Position numbers and translations under genes: made by a program
In this document: in pieces, positions 36,895 through 44,527 of the stretch
Position numbering within the stretch: the first letter of the stretch is position 1
Layout: every line of letters begins with the position of its first letter
The notes under the pieces: generated by a model
Databases searched by the model: none
What the model saw: only the letters and a program-made list of their open reading frames with translations
Told to the model about the DNA's origin: nothing
Source: Flavobacterium dankookense
GTDB lineage: Bacteria > Bacteroidota > Bacteroidia > Flavobacteriales > Flavobacteriaceae
Length of the DNA: 64,000 nt
NCBI RefSeq assembly: GCF_004362665.1
Contig: NZ_SNXR01000012.1
Coordinates: 434,001 to 498,000 of the forward strand
Reading direction: 5' to 3'

Positions 36895-37503
36895 ATGTTT
36901 GATGTTCTGATTATTGGCGGTGGCGTTTCGGGAATGTCGTGTGCTTTGGTTTTGGGTTCCGCTCGTAATAAACCATTTGTAATCGATAAAAAAATTGGAA
37001 TTATCACTCATCAAAAAGCATCGTCTTTGCAAGATGCTCTTTTTAATAATGCTTATGGTATTTCTGCAGGAAAACTAGGTTCAGAACTTTTAACAGAAAG
37101 TGTTGAACAATTGCAACAATTATATCCGCATGTTACTCAAATTCCGAATGAAAAAGTTATGAAAATTGACGGTGAGTTTGGAAATTTCACTATTACAACT
37201 AACAAAAATATATATCGTTCGCAACTGGTTGTCATCAGTATTGGTGCTGGAAATCCTTTTACCATTGAAGGTTTAGACGAATATGTCATTCCACATCAAA
37301 AAACAATTCCCGAGAAAAATAGAATTCAATTAAAAAATGTTGATCACAAAGTAACCGAAGGTATTTATGTTACTGGAACTCTTGCTGGTTGGCGAAGTCA
37401 ATTAGCCATTGCTTCTGGTAGTGGTGCAGCAGTTGCTACAGATATTTTAACGCTTTGGAATAATGGTGTTCATGTTCAGGTGCATGATAGTGTTAGGAAG
37501 TAA
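36895..37503 (+). CDS. Short FAD/NAD(P)-binding oxidoreductase, thioredoxin-reductase-like
   Basis: 202 residues. N-terminal FAD motif FDVLIIGGGVSGMSCAL, and a C-terminal GIYVTGTLAGWRSQLAIASGSGAAVATDIL that matches the second FAD contact of the thioredoxin-reductase fold. It is about 100 residues shorter than thioredoxin reductase: the NADPH domain and its redox CxxC are missing. It could act with a partner protein or bind flavin for another purpose; the substrate is unknown. Confidence 0.82.
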   Translation: MFDVLIIGGGVSGMSCALVLGSARNKPFVIDKKIGIITHQKASSLQDALFNNAYGISAGKLGSELLTESVEQLQQLYPHVTQIPNEKVMKIDGEFGNFTITTNKNIYRSQLVVISIGAGNPFTIEGLDEYVIPHQKTIPEKNRIQLKNVDHKVTEGIYVTGTLAGWRSQLAIASGSGAAVATDILTLWNNGVHVQVHDSVRK

Positions 37504-37541
37504 AAAGACATTGAAATGAATTTAATAACAATGTCTTTTTT
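37503..37541 (+). terminator. Terminator after the flavoprotein gene
   Basis: AAAAGACATTG / CAATGTCTTTT stem (11 bp) followed by a T-run, overlapping the stop codon at 37503. Confidence 0.82.
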
Positions 37542-37609
37542 CTGTTTTACTTTATGATTTTTATCTTTATGAGTATATCAAAAAAACTGTCTTGAATTGG
37601 TTAAAGACA

Positions 37610-37744
37610 TTAAGCTTTTTTACTTTTTTTAAAAATCCAGAGAATTAATCTATACAGGAAAAAAATTACACTGATTTGAAATACTAATGATAAAATTTGA
37701 AATATCACTAATCCTAAACTTGACCCAACATTTATTTCTTCCAT
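37610..37744 (-). CDS. Possible 44-residue membrane protein downstream of the lipoprotein gene
   Basis: Open frame ATG 37744 to TAA 37610. It begins MEEINVGSSLGLVIFQILSL, continues as a hydrophobic segment and ends in a basic IFKKSKKA tail, a plausible single-pass protein with a short extracellular or periplasmic acidic N-terminus. It starts 42 bases after the lipoprotein stop on the same strand, so cotranscription is likely. No family recognised. Its reality rests on membrane character and position alone. Confidence 0.45.
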   Translation of the reverse strand: MEEINVGSSLGLVIFQILSLVFQISVIFFLYRLILWIFKKSKKA

Positions 37745-37786
37745 TTTTTATTTTTTAAAATTAAATAACTTAAATATTTTTTAGTT

Positions 37787-39247
37787 TTATGGTAATCCAA
37801 TTATTTGTCCTGATACTGGTTGTCCAGTAATTGGATTCACATATACTATAAAAGTTAAATGATATGTATGAATAGTTCCTAATCCTTGAATGAAAACATT
37901 AAAATTAAGATTGCCTGAAAACTTAATTTTTGTAAGGTTTTCAGATATTGTCGTTATTTCTGATGCGTTATTAGGTGTAGTTTGTTCGTAAGATATCGAA
38001 AATGTGTTTCCTGATATATTTGAACTAACATTTTCAACAGAAAAAGGATTAATTTTTTGTTGAACTTCAACATTAAAATCTGTAAAAAAGTTTACAACAA
38101 ACTTGAATTTTGCAATTTTAGTATCGCCATCTACAAATTCTATTGCGGGACCTATATTGTCATTAATTTGGTTAAAAAATTCTTCAAACTCCTCCAAACT
38201 TTGAAAATTCATTGAATTTTGAGAATTTATATTATCATCGTAAATAAAATTTCCGACACTTGGTTTAAAAAACCAGTTTTTAACTTGAGAGGTTGAAATA
38301 TTTGGATTTAAAATTAAATAATCAATCAATTGCTCGACGTAAAAAAATACACTCAAATTATTTGGATGTTGATTTACATATTCTTCAATTTCTTTTCTAA
38401 CATCTAAATTTTCTTGAGCGTGCCACCAATATTGCTGATCGGTGTTTAATCCCGTAATAAAATCTTTAAAATTAATTTGTGTAGGTGTCAGACCAATTAT
38501 TGAAGTAATGATTTGTGGAATCGATGAGTCATTATTCACATTAGTTCCAGAACTTCCACCACTACCAGGAACATTAATACCATCGATATTGCTTCCACCA
38601 GAATTACCAGCAGATGCACTTCCGCTTGTCGTGCCACCACCACCTGAAGAAACCCAATCACAAAAAGTTGTAATTTCAGTAACAACTTCAAGTTGACAAG
38701 TGTAACCATTTGAATGGGTTTCTTGACATCCATTTGGATAAACTAAAAAACGATTAATAACATCAAAACAAAGTAAATATCCGGCTTCTCTATAGACCTG
38801 AATGTTTAAATTACTTTTTTCAATCTCTGTCAGGTTATTAAAATTTTCTGGTTTTATATTGTATTTTATAAAATATAAATCAAGTAGACCATTATCTTTT
38901 GGAATAAACAATATGTTTTCTAAGTTTTCTTCACTTTTTCTAAACATTGGAAAAGTATAATATAAATTACCTCCATCTTGTATTGCTTTTCCGTTATCAT
39001 AATCAATATATAAATCTAAATCATCATTGTATGTAAATCTATTTGCTTGATTGTTTAAATTCGATTTGTTTTGATTGAATGTACTTTTCAACCCTTTCAC
39101 TTTTTCTAGAATCTTAAATGATGTGTTGTTGTCAATATCAGATAATCTGATTTTGTCAATCTTTAGTTTTCTTGAACTATTTTTAATTGAATCTTCGTAT
39201 AAATCTTTTTCACAACTAGTAAATAAAATTGTGGCTATAACAAACAT
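37787..39247 (-). CDS. Surface lipoprotein with Gly/Ser linker; start disturbed by a T9 homopolymer
   Basis: The intact frame starts MFVIATILFTSCEKD at 39247 (486 residues), a lipobox with no basic n-region. The upstream ATG at 39272 (MKKK...) is out of frame by one base across a run of nine T (39261-39269, plus strand). Eight T would give MKKNLSVLMFVIATILFTSC, an ideal lipoprotein signal, so the gene either slips in phase or has an indel. The N-terminal domain (to about 195) includes LYYTFPMFRKSEENLENI; a Gly/Ser-rich linker (about 203-245) follows, then a distinct C-terminal domain (KNWFFKPSVGNF; TYHLTFIVYVNPITGQPVSG). I know this general layout from multigene families in flavobacteria. Function unknown; surface exposure is inferred. 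Confidence 0.75.
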   Translation of the reverse strand: MFVIATILFTSCEKDLYEDSIKNSSRKLKIDKIRLSDIDNNTSFKILEKVKGLKSTFNQNKSNLNNQANRFTYNDDLDLYIDYDNGKAIQDGGNLYYTFPMFRKSEENLENILFIPKDNGLLDLYFIKYNIKPENFNNLTEIEKSNLNIQVYREAGYLLCFDVINRFLVYPNGCQETHSNGYTCQLEVVTEITTFCDWVSSGGGGTTSGSASAGNSGGSNIDGINVPGSGGSSGTNVNNDSSIPQIITSIIGLTPTQINFKDFITGLNTDQQYWWHAQENLDVRKEIEEYVNQHPNNLSVFFYVEQLIDYLILNPNISTSQVKNWFFKPSVGNFIYDDNINSQNSMNFQSLEEFEEFFNQINDNIGPAIEFVDGDTKIAKFKFVVNFFTDFNVEVQQKINPFSVENVSSNISGNTFSISYEQTTPNNASEITTISENLTKIKFSGNLNFNVFIQGLGTIHTYHLTFIVYVNPITGQPVSGQIIGLP

Positions 39248-39298
39248 TAAAACGGATAAATTTTTTTTTCATGTTTTTTAATTTTTAAAATGAATAAA

Positions 39299-39439
39299 TT
39301 AAAACATAAAAAAGCGTAAGCAGAACCAAATACTCGTTTCAGAGGTTAGTGGAAACCTAAACACAAAAGCAAATGGAACGCCTAGGCAAATTGTAGACGT
39401 ATCCAACTTTACTTCTCCATGTGTTTCGAAATTTTCCAC
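39299..39439 (-). other. GC-richer leader upstream of the lipoprotein gene (possible structured RNA or leader ORF)
   Basis: A stretch clearly less AT-rich than its surroundings. A GTG-initiated frame of 46 codons (39439-39299) is open and contains GEVKLDTSTICLGVPFAF; it ends 26 bases before the ATG at 39272. Inverted repeats AAACACA / TGTGTTT and AGGTT / AACCT would allow folding. I cannot tell a leader peptide from a structured 5' leader. The remainder of the gap to ctpA holds the palindrome at 39510 and nothing else recognised. Confidence 0.4.
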
Positions 39440-39509
39440 GATTCCTGAAAACAGAGATTTTTAAAAGCTAGAACGCAATTATATATTTTTTTAAAGTAAG
39501 AACGTAAAT

Positions 39510-39529
39510 GATTTAGTTATAACTAAATC
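39510..39529. promoter_or_regulatory. 20-bp perfect palindrome
   Basis: GATTTAGTTATAACTAAATC equals its own reverse complement. It lies 35 bases past the ctpA stop and upstream of the lipoprotein leader. A dimeric regulator binding site is possible; there is no T-run that would mark a terminator. Confidence 0.5.
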
Positions 39530-39563
39530 AAACTTAATAAATAATTCTTTACTTACAAAATTT

Positions 39564-41141
39564 TTATTGATTTTTTTTCAAAACCGCTTTTATCATCGCA
39601 TCGTCTTTCAATAAAATTTGATAATATTGAATTTCTCCAAAAAGTTGTCTTGCAAATTCGGCAATCAAATGGGTTTTGACAATTTCTTTATTGTTTGATA
39701 GTTTAAGTTCCAATCCAGCGTTTTTAAGATAGTCTTCAAACTTTGAAATAAAGCTATCGTCTTTTCCAAAATTGGTTAAAAAAGCTGCGTAAGTCATGTC
39801 TTTAAATGCATTTCTGTCTTTGTCAATTTGCTCAAAAACAAAATGATCAACTACTCCAGAATTTAATAAATAAGCTAATCCTTCTTCGCCTTTTTTTACT
39901 TCAAGTGGTACAAAAATATCGGGAACGATTCCGCCGCCGCCATATACTATTCGTCCTTTTTTGGTTTTAAATTTCAGCGAATCGGCAACTTTAATTTTGT
40001 CTTTGGCATATAATTCGCCGTTTTCAAAACGAGTTTCAAAATCGTGACTGTATTTTTCGCCTTCGCCTTTGGTGTAAGGTTTTTGAATAGAACGACCGCT
40101 TGGTGTATAATATCTTGCTGTGGTTAACCGAACAGCCGAACCATCTTCAAAATCAACTTCGCGTTGCACTAATCCTTTTCCAAATGAACGACGACCAACA
40201 ATTGTTCCTCTATCATTATCTTGAATGGCTCCAGCTAAAATTTCGCTGGCTGACGCTGAGTTTTCATCAATTAGAATGGTAACTTTTCCGTTTTCAAAAA
40301 TACCTTCACTAGTAGCAAAAGTTTTATTTATGATGGATTTTTTGTTTTTTGTAAAAACAATAAGTTCGTCTTCTTTTAGAAATTCATCTGCAATTTCAAC
40401 TGCTTTTTCTAAATATCCGCCACCATTATTTCTAACATCAACAACGATACTTTTTGCTCCTTTTTGTTTTAAATCACGCAATCCTTTTAGGAATTCATCG
40501 TAGGTTGTTTCGGCAAAACGATTTATTTTAATGTAGCCAGTAGTTTTATTTATCATCAAAGCAATGTCAACACTTTTTATAGGAACTGTGGCGCGAGTGA
40601 CAGTTAGATTGATTTTTTTATTGGTACTTTTTCTGTAAACCGTTAAATTTACTTTGGTTCCTTCTTCGCCTTTTAATTTGGTAAATAAACTATCCGAAGG
40701 TAAATTTCTTCCATAAAGTTTTGATTTTCCTGCAAATAATATTCGGTCACCAGCTTGAATTCCAGCTTTTGCTGCTGGACCATTTGGCAATGGATTTACC
40801 ACCGTAACGGTGTCTTTATACATGTAGAAATTCACACCAATTCCAACAAAATCACCTTTCATAATTTCGGCTTCAGTGGTTTGTTCGCTTGGTGGTAAAT
40901 AGATAGAGTGTGGATCTAGTTTTTCTAAAATACTGTTGACAGTTAAATCCACAATTGAATCCGAATTGACATCGTCAACATATTCATTATTGATGAAATC
41001 AATTAATTTGTTGAGTTTTGCTTTTGGAGCGTTTTTTGGGGTTGAATAATGTTCGGGGAAGTTTATAATTCCTCCAATCATGATTCCTAAGCCAACGCAG
41101 GCAAAAAGTAAAATGGGTAAATATTTGTCTTTTGATTTCAT
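39564..41141 (-). CDS. ctpA: C-terminal processing peptidase (S41 family)
   Basis: 525 residues. An N-terminal membrane anchor or signal (about 7-26) is followed by a PDZ domain (about 95-180: GDFVGIGVNF, PAAKAGIQAGDRIL) and the S41 protease core. The catalytic pair is S297 in NSASASEI and K322 in SFGKGLVQ, 25 residues apart as in E. coli Prc. A further C-terminal region is helical. These periplasmic enzymes trim or degrade proteins from their C-terminus. The gap to the dCMP deaminase gene is 26 bases, so the two are probably cotranscribed. Confidence 0.93.
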   Translation of the reverse strand: MKSKDKYLPILLFACVGLGIMIGGIINFPEHYSTPKNAPKAKLNKLIDFINNEYVDDVNSDSIVDLTVNSILEKLDPHSIYLPPSEQTTEAEIMKGDFVGIGVNFYMYKDTVTVVNPLPNGPAAKAGIQAGDRILFAGKSKLYGRNLPSDSLFTKLKGEEGTKVNLTVYRKSTNKKINLTVTRATVPIKSVDIALMINKTTGYIKINRFAETTYDEFLKGLRDLKQKGAKSIVVDVRNNGGGYLEKAVEIADEFLKEDELIVFTKNKKSIINKTFATSEGIFENGKVTILIDENSASASEILAGAIQDNDRGTIVGRRSFGKGLVQREVDFEDGSAVRLTTARYYTPSGRSIQKPYTKGEGEKYSHDFETRFENGELYAKDKIKVADSLKFKTKKGRIVYGGGGIVPDIFVPLEVKKGEEGLAYLLNSGVVDHFVFEQIDKDRNAFKDMTYAAFLTNFGKDDSFISKFEDYLKNAGLELKLSNNKEIVKTHLIAEFARQLFGEIQYYQILLKDDAMIKAVLKKNQ

Positions 41142-41167
41142 GGATTTACTGAATTGTTTCAGTATTT

Positions 41168-41599
41168 TTAACTTTCTAAATCTTGAATTTGGGTAACTTC
41201 AATTCCGGCTTTTTCTAAAAATTCTAATCCTGAAGCGTCACGATAACCATTTTGAAAAACAACACGTTTAATTCCAGATTGATGAATTAATTTACTGCAT
41301 TCTTTGCACGGCGAAAGTGTAATATATAAAGTAGCATTTTCGCAGGTTTGTGTAGAACGCGCTACTTTTGAAATGGCATTGGCTTCGGCATGGAGAACAT
41401 ACCATTTGGTTAAACCTTCTTCGTCTTCACAACAGTTTTCAAAGCCTGATGGTGTTCCGTTGTAACCATCGGAAATTATCATTCTATCGCGAACGATAAT
41501 TGCGCCAACTTGCTTTCGTTTACAATAAGAAAGTTTGCTCCATTCGGCAGCTATTCTTAGATAGGCTACGTCGTATTTGTGTTGTTTTTGTTCTTTCAT
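41168..41599 (-). CDS. Deoxycytidylate (dCMP) deaminase
   Basis: 143 residues. Zinc-dependent deaminase motifs HAEANAI (H70, E72) and PCKECSKL (C98, C101), with the dCMP-type insertion region GYNGTPSGFENCCEDEEGLTKW between them. This makes dUMP for dTTP synthesis. Thymidine kinase and ribonucleotide reductase are elsewhere in the window. The gene's likely -7 box at 41691-41698 lies inside the dispersed repeat copy C, so part of that repeat would be in its 5' leader. Confidence 0.92.
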   Translation of the reverse strand: MKEQKQHKYDVAYLRIAAEWSKLSYCKRKQVGAIIVRDRMIISDGYNGTPSGFENCCEDEEGLTKWYVLHAEANAISKVARSTQTCENATLYITLSPCKECSKLIHQSGIKRVVFQNGYRDASGLEFLEKAGIEVTQIQDLES

Positions 41600-41620
41600 A
41601 AATTCAAATGGTTTCCTTTC

Positions 41621-41716
41621 TAGCCCCGATTGTAATGTAAATCATCCCGATTTATCGGGATATTGAAATGGAAAGCGGGAAAATGGATAACAAAGATACC
41701 TAAACGATTCGCTTCT
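41621..41716 (+). repeat. Dispersed intergenic structured repeat, copy C
   Basis: Left box TAGCCCCGATTGTAATGTAA, apical hairpin centred on ATCCCGATTTATCGGGAT, right box TATTGAAATGGAAAGCGGGA ending at 41680, and downstream box GATTCGCTTCT at 41706-41716. CCCG of the left box pairs with CGGG of the right box, whereas copies A and B have CCAG with CTGG at the same place: a compensatory change. The span of 96 bases equals copy B. Confidence 0.8.
41691..41698 (-). promoter_or_regulatory. -7 promoter box, possibly for dCMP deaminase-ctpA
   Basis: TATCTTTG on the minus strand fits TAnnTTTG, 92 bases upstream of the dCMP deaminase ATG and inside repeat copy C between its right and downstream boxes. 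Confidence 0.4.
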
Positions 41717-41747
41717 AGAAATAGTTTAAGAATTATTTAGTTAAATA

Positions 41748-42341
41748 TTAGTTTTGCCAAATTTCACTGTTCAAAATCATAGGAATTACGACACCAATTA
41801 TGAAGGCCGAAACGGTTAAAATCCAGTCGCGTTTTGAGAATTTGAATAGGGTTTGAAAGACAAATGCGAGAATTAATGTGGCAATGACAATGATGATTTG
41901 TGCAGCTTCGATTCCGAGTGCAAATTCAAACATGGGTAATAATTTGTCGGTTGCTGAGCCTGAAAGAATATTGTTGAAATAGTTGGAAAAGCCCAATCCA
42001 TGTATAATTCCAAAGAATAGCGTAACGAATCCGATGAAAGTTATGTTGTCTTTTTTGGCTGATTTTCCTGTGGAATAGATGTTGAAAATTGCGGTGATTA
42101 AAATAGTTATCGGGATTAAAAATTCGACAAAGGTTGGGTTGATTTTTACAATTCCAAAAACGGCTAAAAATAATGATAATGTGTGTCCAAGTGTGAAAAG
42201 TGAAACTAGTATTAGTATTCTTTTCCAGGCTTTTGCATCATAAGGAACGGTTAATGCAAGCAAAAATAAGACATGGTCATAGGCATGAATATCAAGCACG
42301 TGTTTTAGACCAACGTTGAAGTAAATCCAGAAGTCTGACAT
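41748..42341 (-). CDS. HupE/UreJ family membrane protein
   Basis: 197 residues with about six membrane segments. The first His cluster HVLDIHAYDHVLFLLALT and LGHTLSLFLA, then FGIIHGLGFSNYF, are HupE/UreJ signatures. Family members are linked to nickel import for hydrogenase or urease, but no such genes are nearby and many Bacteroidota carry a stand-alone copy, so substrate and role stay open. Confidence 0.87.
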   Translation of the reverse strand: MSDFWIYFNVGLKHVLDIHAYDHVLFLLALTVPYDAKAWKRILILVSLFTLGHTLSLFLAVFGIVKINPTFVEFLIPITILITAIFNIYSTGKSAKKDNITFIGFVTLFFGIIHGLGFSNYFNNILSGSATDKLLPMFEFALGIEAAQIIIVIATLILAFVFQTLFKFSKRDWILTVSAFIIGVVIPMILNSEIWQN

Positions 42342-42449
42342 AGCAAAAAAAGTAGTTTTAGGTATGTAAACTTAGTAAAAAAAATAAAATCTCAATAAAA
42401 AACACATGAAAACATTGTAGAATGGTTTTCTTAAAATGGTAAATTGAAT

Positions 42450-42457
42450 TATATTTG
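42450..42457 (+). promoter_or_regulatory. -7 promoter box for the TerB-like gene
   Basis: TATATTTG fits TAnnTTTG, 19 bases before the ATG at 42477. It lies inside the longer frame that would start with TTG at 42444, which argues for the ATG. Confidence 0.6.
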
Positions 42458-42476
42458 CACAACAAAAATTAAAATT

Positions 42477-42908
42477 ATGTCCATTTCAGATTTATTTGAT
42501 AGCGAGTTTAAAAGTAGAAATAAAGGTCATTTTTCGGCTATTGTTCGTGTTGCCATTGCCGATGGTGATATGAGTAGAGAAGAAAAAGAGTTTTTGGATA
42601 AACTGGCTGTTCGTTTGGAAATTTCGGCTTCAGAATATGAAGAGATTTTAGAAAATCCTTTGAAATATCCAATTAATCCACCGTATTTGCATTCTCAACG
42701 CTTAGAGCGTTTGTTTGATTTATCAAGAATGGTTTATGCTGATCACGTTCTTGGACCAAAGCAAAAAGAAATCTTAACTAAGTTTGCATTAGCATTGGGT
42801 TTTACACCAGGAAATGTACCTTTGATTATCGATAAAGCAATGTCTTTGCTGATTTTAAATGTAGATTTGGATACGTTTGTATATGAAATGACACATATGA
42901 ATAAATAA
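42477..42908 (+). CDS. TerB-like (tellurite-resistance/co-chaperone fold) protein
   Basis: 143 residues from the ATG at 42477; the longer TTG start would include the promoter box. The segment IVRVAIADGDMSREEKEFLDKLAVRLEIS is the TerB pattern with acidic metal-binding positions, repeated more weakly at MVYADHVLGPKQKEILTKFALALGF. TerB-like helical domains are widespread and rarely linked to tellurite itself. Convergent with fbp and sharing its terminator. Confidence 0.85.
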   Translation: MSISDLFDSEFKSRNKGHFSAIVRVAIADGDMSREEKEFLDKLAVRLEISASEYEEILENPLKYPINPPYLHSQRLERLFDLSRMVYADHVLGPKQKEILTKFALALGFTPGNVPLIIDKAMSLLILNVDLDTFVYEMTHMNK

Positions 42909-42942
42909 AAAAACTCCCAAGAAATTGGGAGTTTTTTTTTAA
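42908..42942. terminator. Bidirectional terminator between TerB-like gene and fbp
   Basis: AAACTCCCAA / TTGGGAGTTT stem with GAAA loop, A-run on one side and T-run on the other. Confidence 0.9.
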
Positions 42943-43946
42943 CAATATTTTGCCATAAACTCTTCCGCTTTGCTAACCATATTATAACTTCCGCAGAAGA
43001 AAGGAACACGCTGATGCAATTCTGTTGGATTTATTTCCATAATTCGTCCAAAACCATCAGAAGCTTTTCCGCCAGCTTGTTCGGCAATAAATGCCATTGG
43101 GTTGCATTCGTATAGTAATCGTAATTTTCCGTTTGGCGATTTAGAACTTGTTGGATAAATATAAATGCCGCCTTTTATCATATTTCTATGAATATCAGAG
43201 ACTAAACTTCCAATGTATCGCGAAGTATAAGGTCTGTTTTCTTCTTCCAATTGACAATATTTTAAATAATCTTTTACTCCTTGTGGAAAATGAACATAAT
43301 TTCCTTCGTTGATGGAATAAATGGTTCCATCTTTGGCAAATTGCATATTGGGATGTGAAAGGTAGAATGTTCCAATTGCAGGATTTAAGGTAAAACCGTT
43401 TACGCCATGACCAGTTGTATAAACTAACATAGTTGAAGTTCCATATATTACATATCCAGCTGCTACTTGCTGTGTTCCAGGCTGAAGAAAATCTTCAATT
43501 GTTACTGGAGTTCCAACAGGAGTTTTTCTTCTAAAAACCGAAAAAATCGTTCCAACAGAAACGTTTACATCAATGTTAGATGAACCGTCAAGCGGATCCA
43601 TCAAAACGACGTATTTACTACTGTGACTTTTATCAGAGCCAGCAACGGTAATGAAATCGTCGTTTTCTTCTGAAGCAATTCCGCAAACAATTTCACGGTT
43701 TATTAACGTTTGAATAAAAACTTCATTAGCATAAACATCTAGTTTTTGTTGGTCTTCGCCTTGAATGTTTTGGTCGCCAGCTGCGCCAATAATATCAACT
43801 AAACCAGCTTTGTTTACCTTATAGTTTACGACTTTTGCCGCTAATCGAATGGAATTGATAATTCGAGATAATTCTCCCGAAGAATATTGAAATTCAGATT
43901 GTTTTTCGATGATAAATTCACCTAGAGTTTTGTTGCGTTCTTCCAT
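42939..43946 (-). CDS. fbp: Class I fructose-1,6-bisphosphatase
   Basis: 335 residues. Dephosphorylates fructose 1,6-bisphosphate in gluconeogenesis. The metal/substrate motifs are [34 protein letters not shown], and [22 protein letters not shown] with [25 protein letters not shown]. This is the AMP-sensitive class I family also found in eukaryotes. Malic enzyme in the same window is another gluconeogenic link, but the genes are far apart. Confidence 0.96.
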   Translation of the reverse strand: MEERNKTLGEFIIEKQSEFQYSSGELSRIINSIRLAAKVVNYKVNKAGLVDIIGAAGDQNIQGEDQQKLDVYANEVFIQTLINREIVCGIASEENDDFITVAGSDKSHSSKYVVLMDPLDGSSNIDVNVSVGTIFSVFRRKTPVGTPVTIEDFLQPGTQQVAAGYVIYGTSTMLVYTTGHGVNGFTLNPAIGTFYLSHPNMQFAKDGTIYSINEGNYVHFPQGVKDYLKYCQLEEENRPYTSRYIGSLVSDIHRNMIKGGIYIYPTSSKSPNGKLRLLYECNPMAFIAEQAGGKASDGFGRIMEINPTELHQRVPFFCGSYNMVSKAEEFMAKYC

Positions 43947-44028
43947 TACGAAATCGTTGTAGTTAGTTTTGCAAATATCGATAAATTTGTTAAAGAAAAA
44001 AGCGCTTTCAAGAAGAAATTATTAATTG

Positions 44029-44036
44029 TATTTTTG
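44029..44036 (+). promoter_or_regulatory. -7 promoter box for the GNAT-aspartate kinase unit
   Basis: TATTTTTG fits TAnnTTTG, 17 bases upstream of the ATG at 44054. Confidence 0.5.
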
Positions 44037-44053
44037 TTCCAAATTTTTTTAAA

Positions 44054-44527
44054 ATGATTATCCGTAAAGGAGAAAAAAAAGACATGAAAGCCGTTCTTGA
44101 ACTCATTCAAGAATTAGCTACTTTCGAAAAAGAACCTGATGCTGTTGTAGTTACCGTTTCCGATTTAGAAAAAGATGGTTTTGGAGAAACTCCTTTGTTT
44201 CACACTTTTATTGCTAAGATAAATGACGAAATTGTTGGTATAGCACTTTATTACTATCGCTATTCGACCTGGAAAGGTAAAACAATTCATTTGGAGGATT
44301 TAATTGTGAAAGAAAAAATGCGTGGTTCGGGAATTGGTTTTGCATTGTATTCAAAAATAATAGAACAAGGAAAAAAAGACAATGTCCGCCGAATAGAATG
44401 GGCAGTTTTAGACTGGAATATTCAGGCAATTAATTTTTATAAAAAATCAGGCGCAAAAATTCTTGACGATTGGCGCGTAGTCCAAATGGATGAACAAGGA
44501 ATAAATGAATTTTTAACTAATTTATAA
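44054..44527 (+). CDS. GNAT family N-acetyltransferase
   Basis: 157 residues. The acetyl-CoA-binding motif is VKEKMRGSGIGFALYSKI (about residues 84-101), preceded by IHLEDLIV and followed by RRIEWAVLDWNIQAINFYKKSGAKILDDW. This resembles the diamine (spermidine/spermine, thialysine) acetyltransferase branch. Its stop overlaps the aspartate kinase ATG by one base, so they are co-expressed; whether its substrate is a lysine-like metabolite is speculation. Confidence 0.9.
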   Translation: MIIRKGEKKDMKAVLELIQELATFEKEPDAVVVTVSDLEKDGFGETPLFHTFIAKINDEIVGIALYYYRYSTWKGKTIHLEDLIVKEKMRGSGIGFALYSKIIEQGKKDNVRRIEWAVLDWNIQAINFYKKSGAKILDDWRVVQMDEQGINEFLTNL

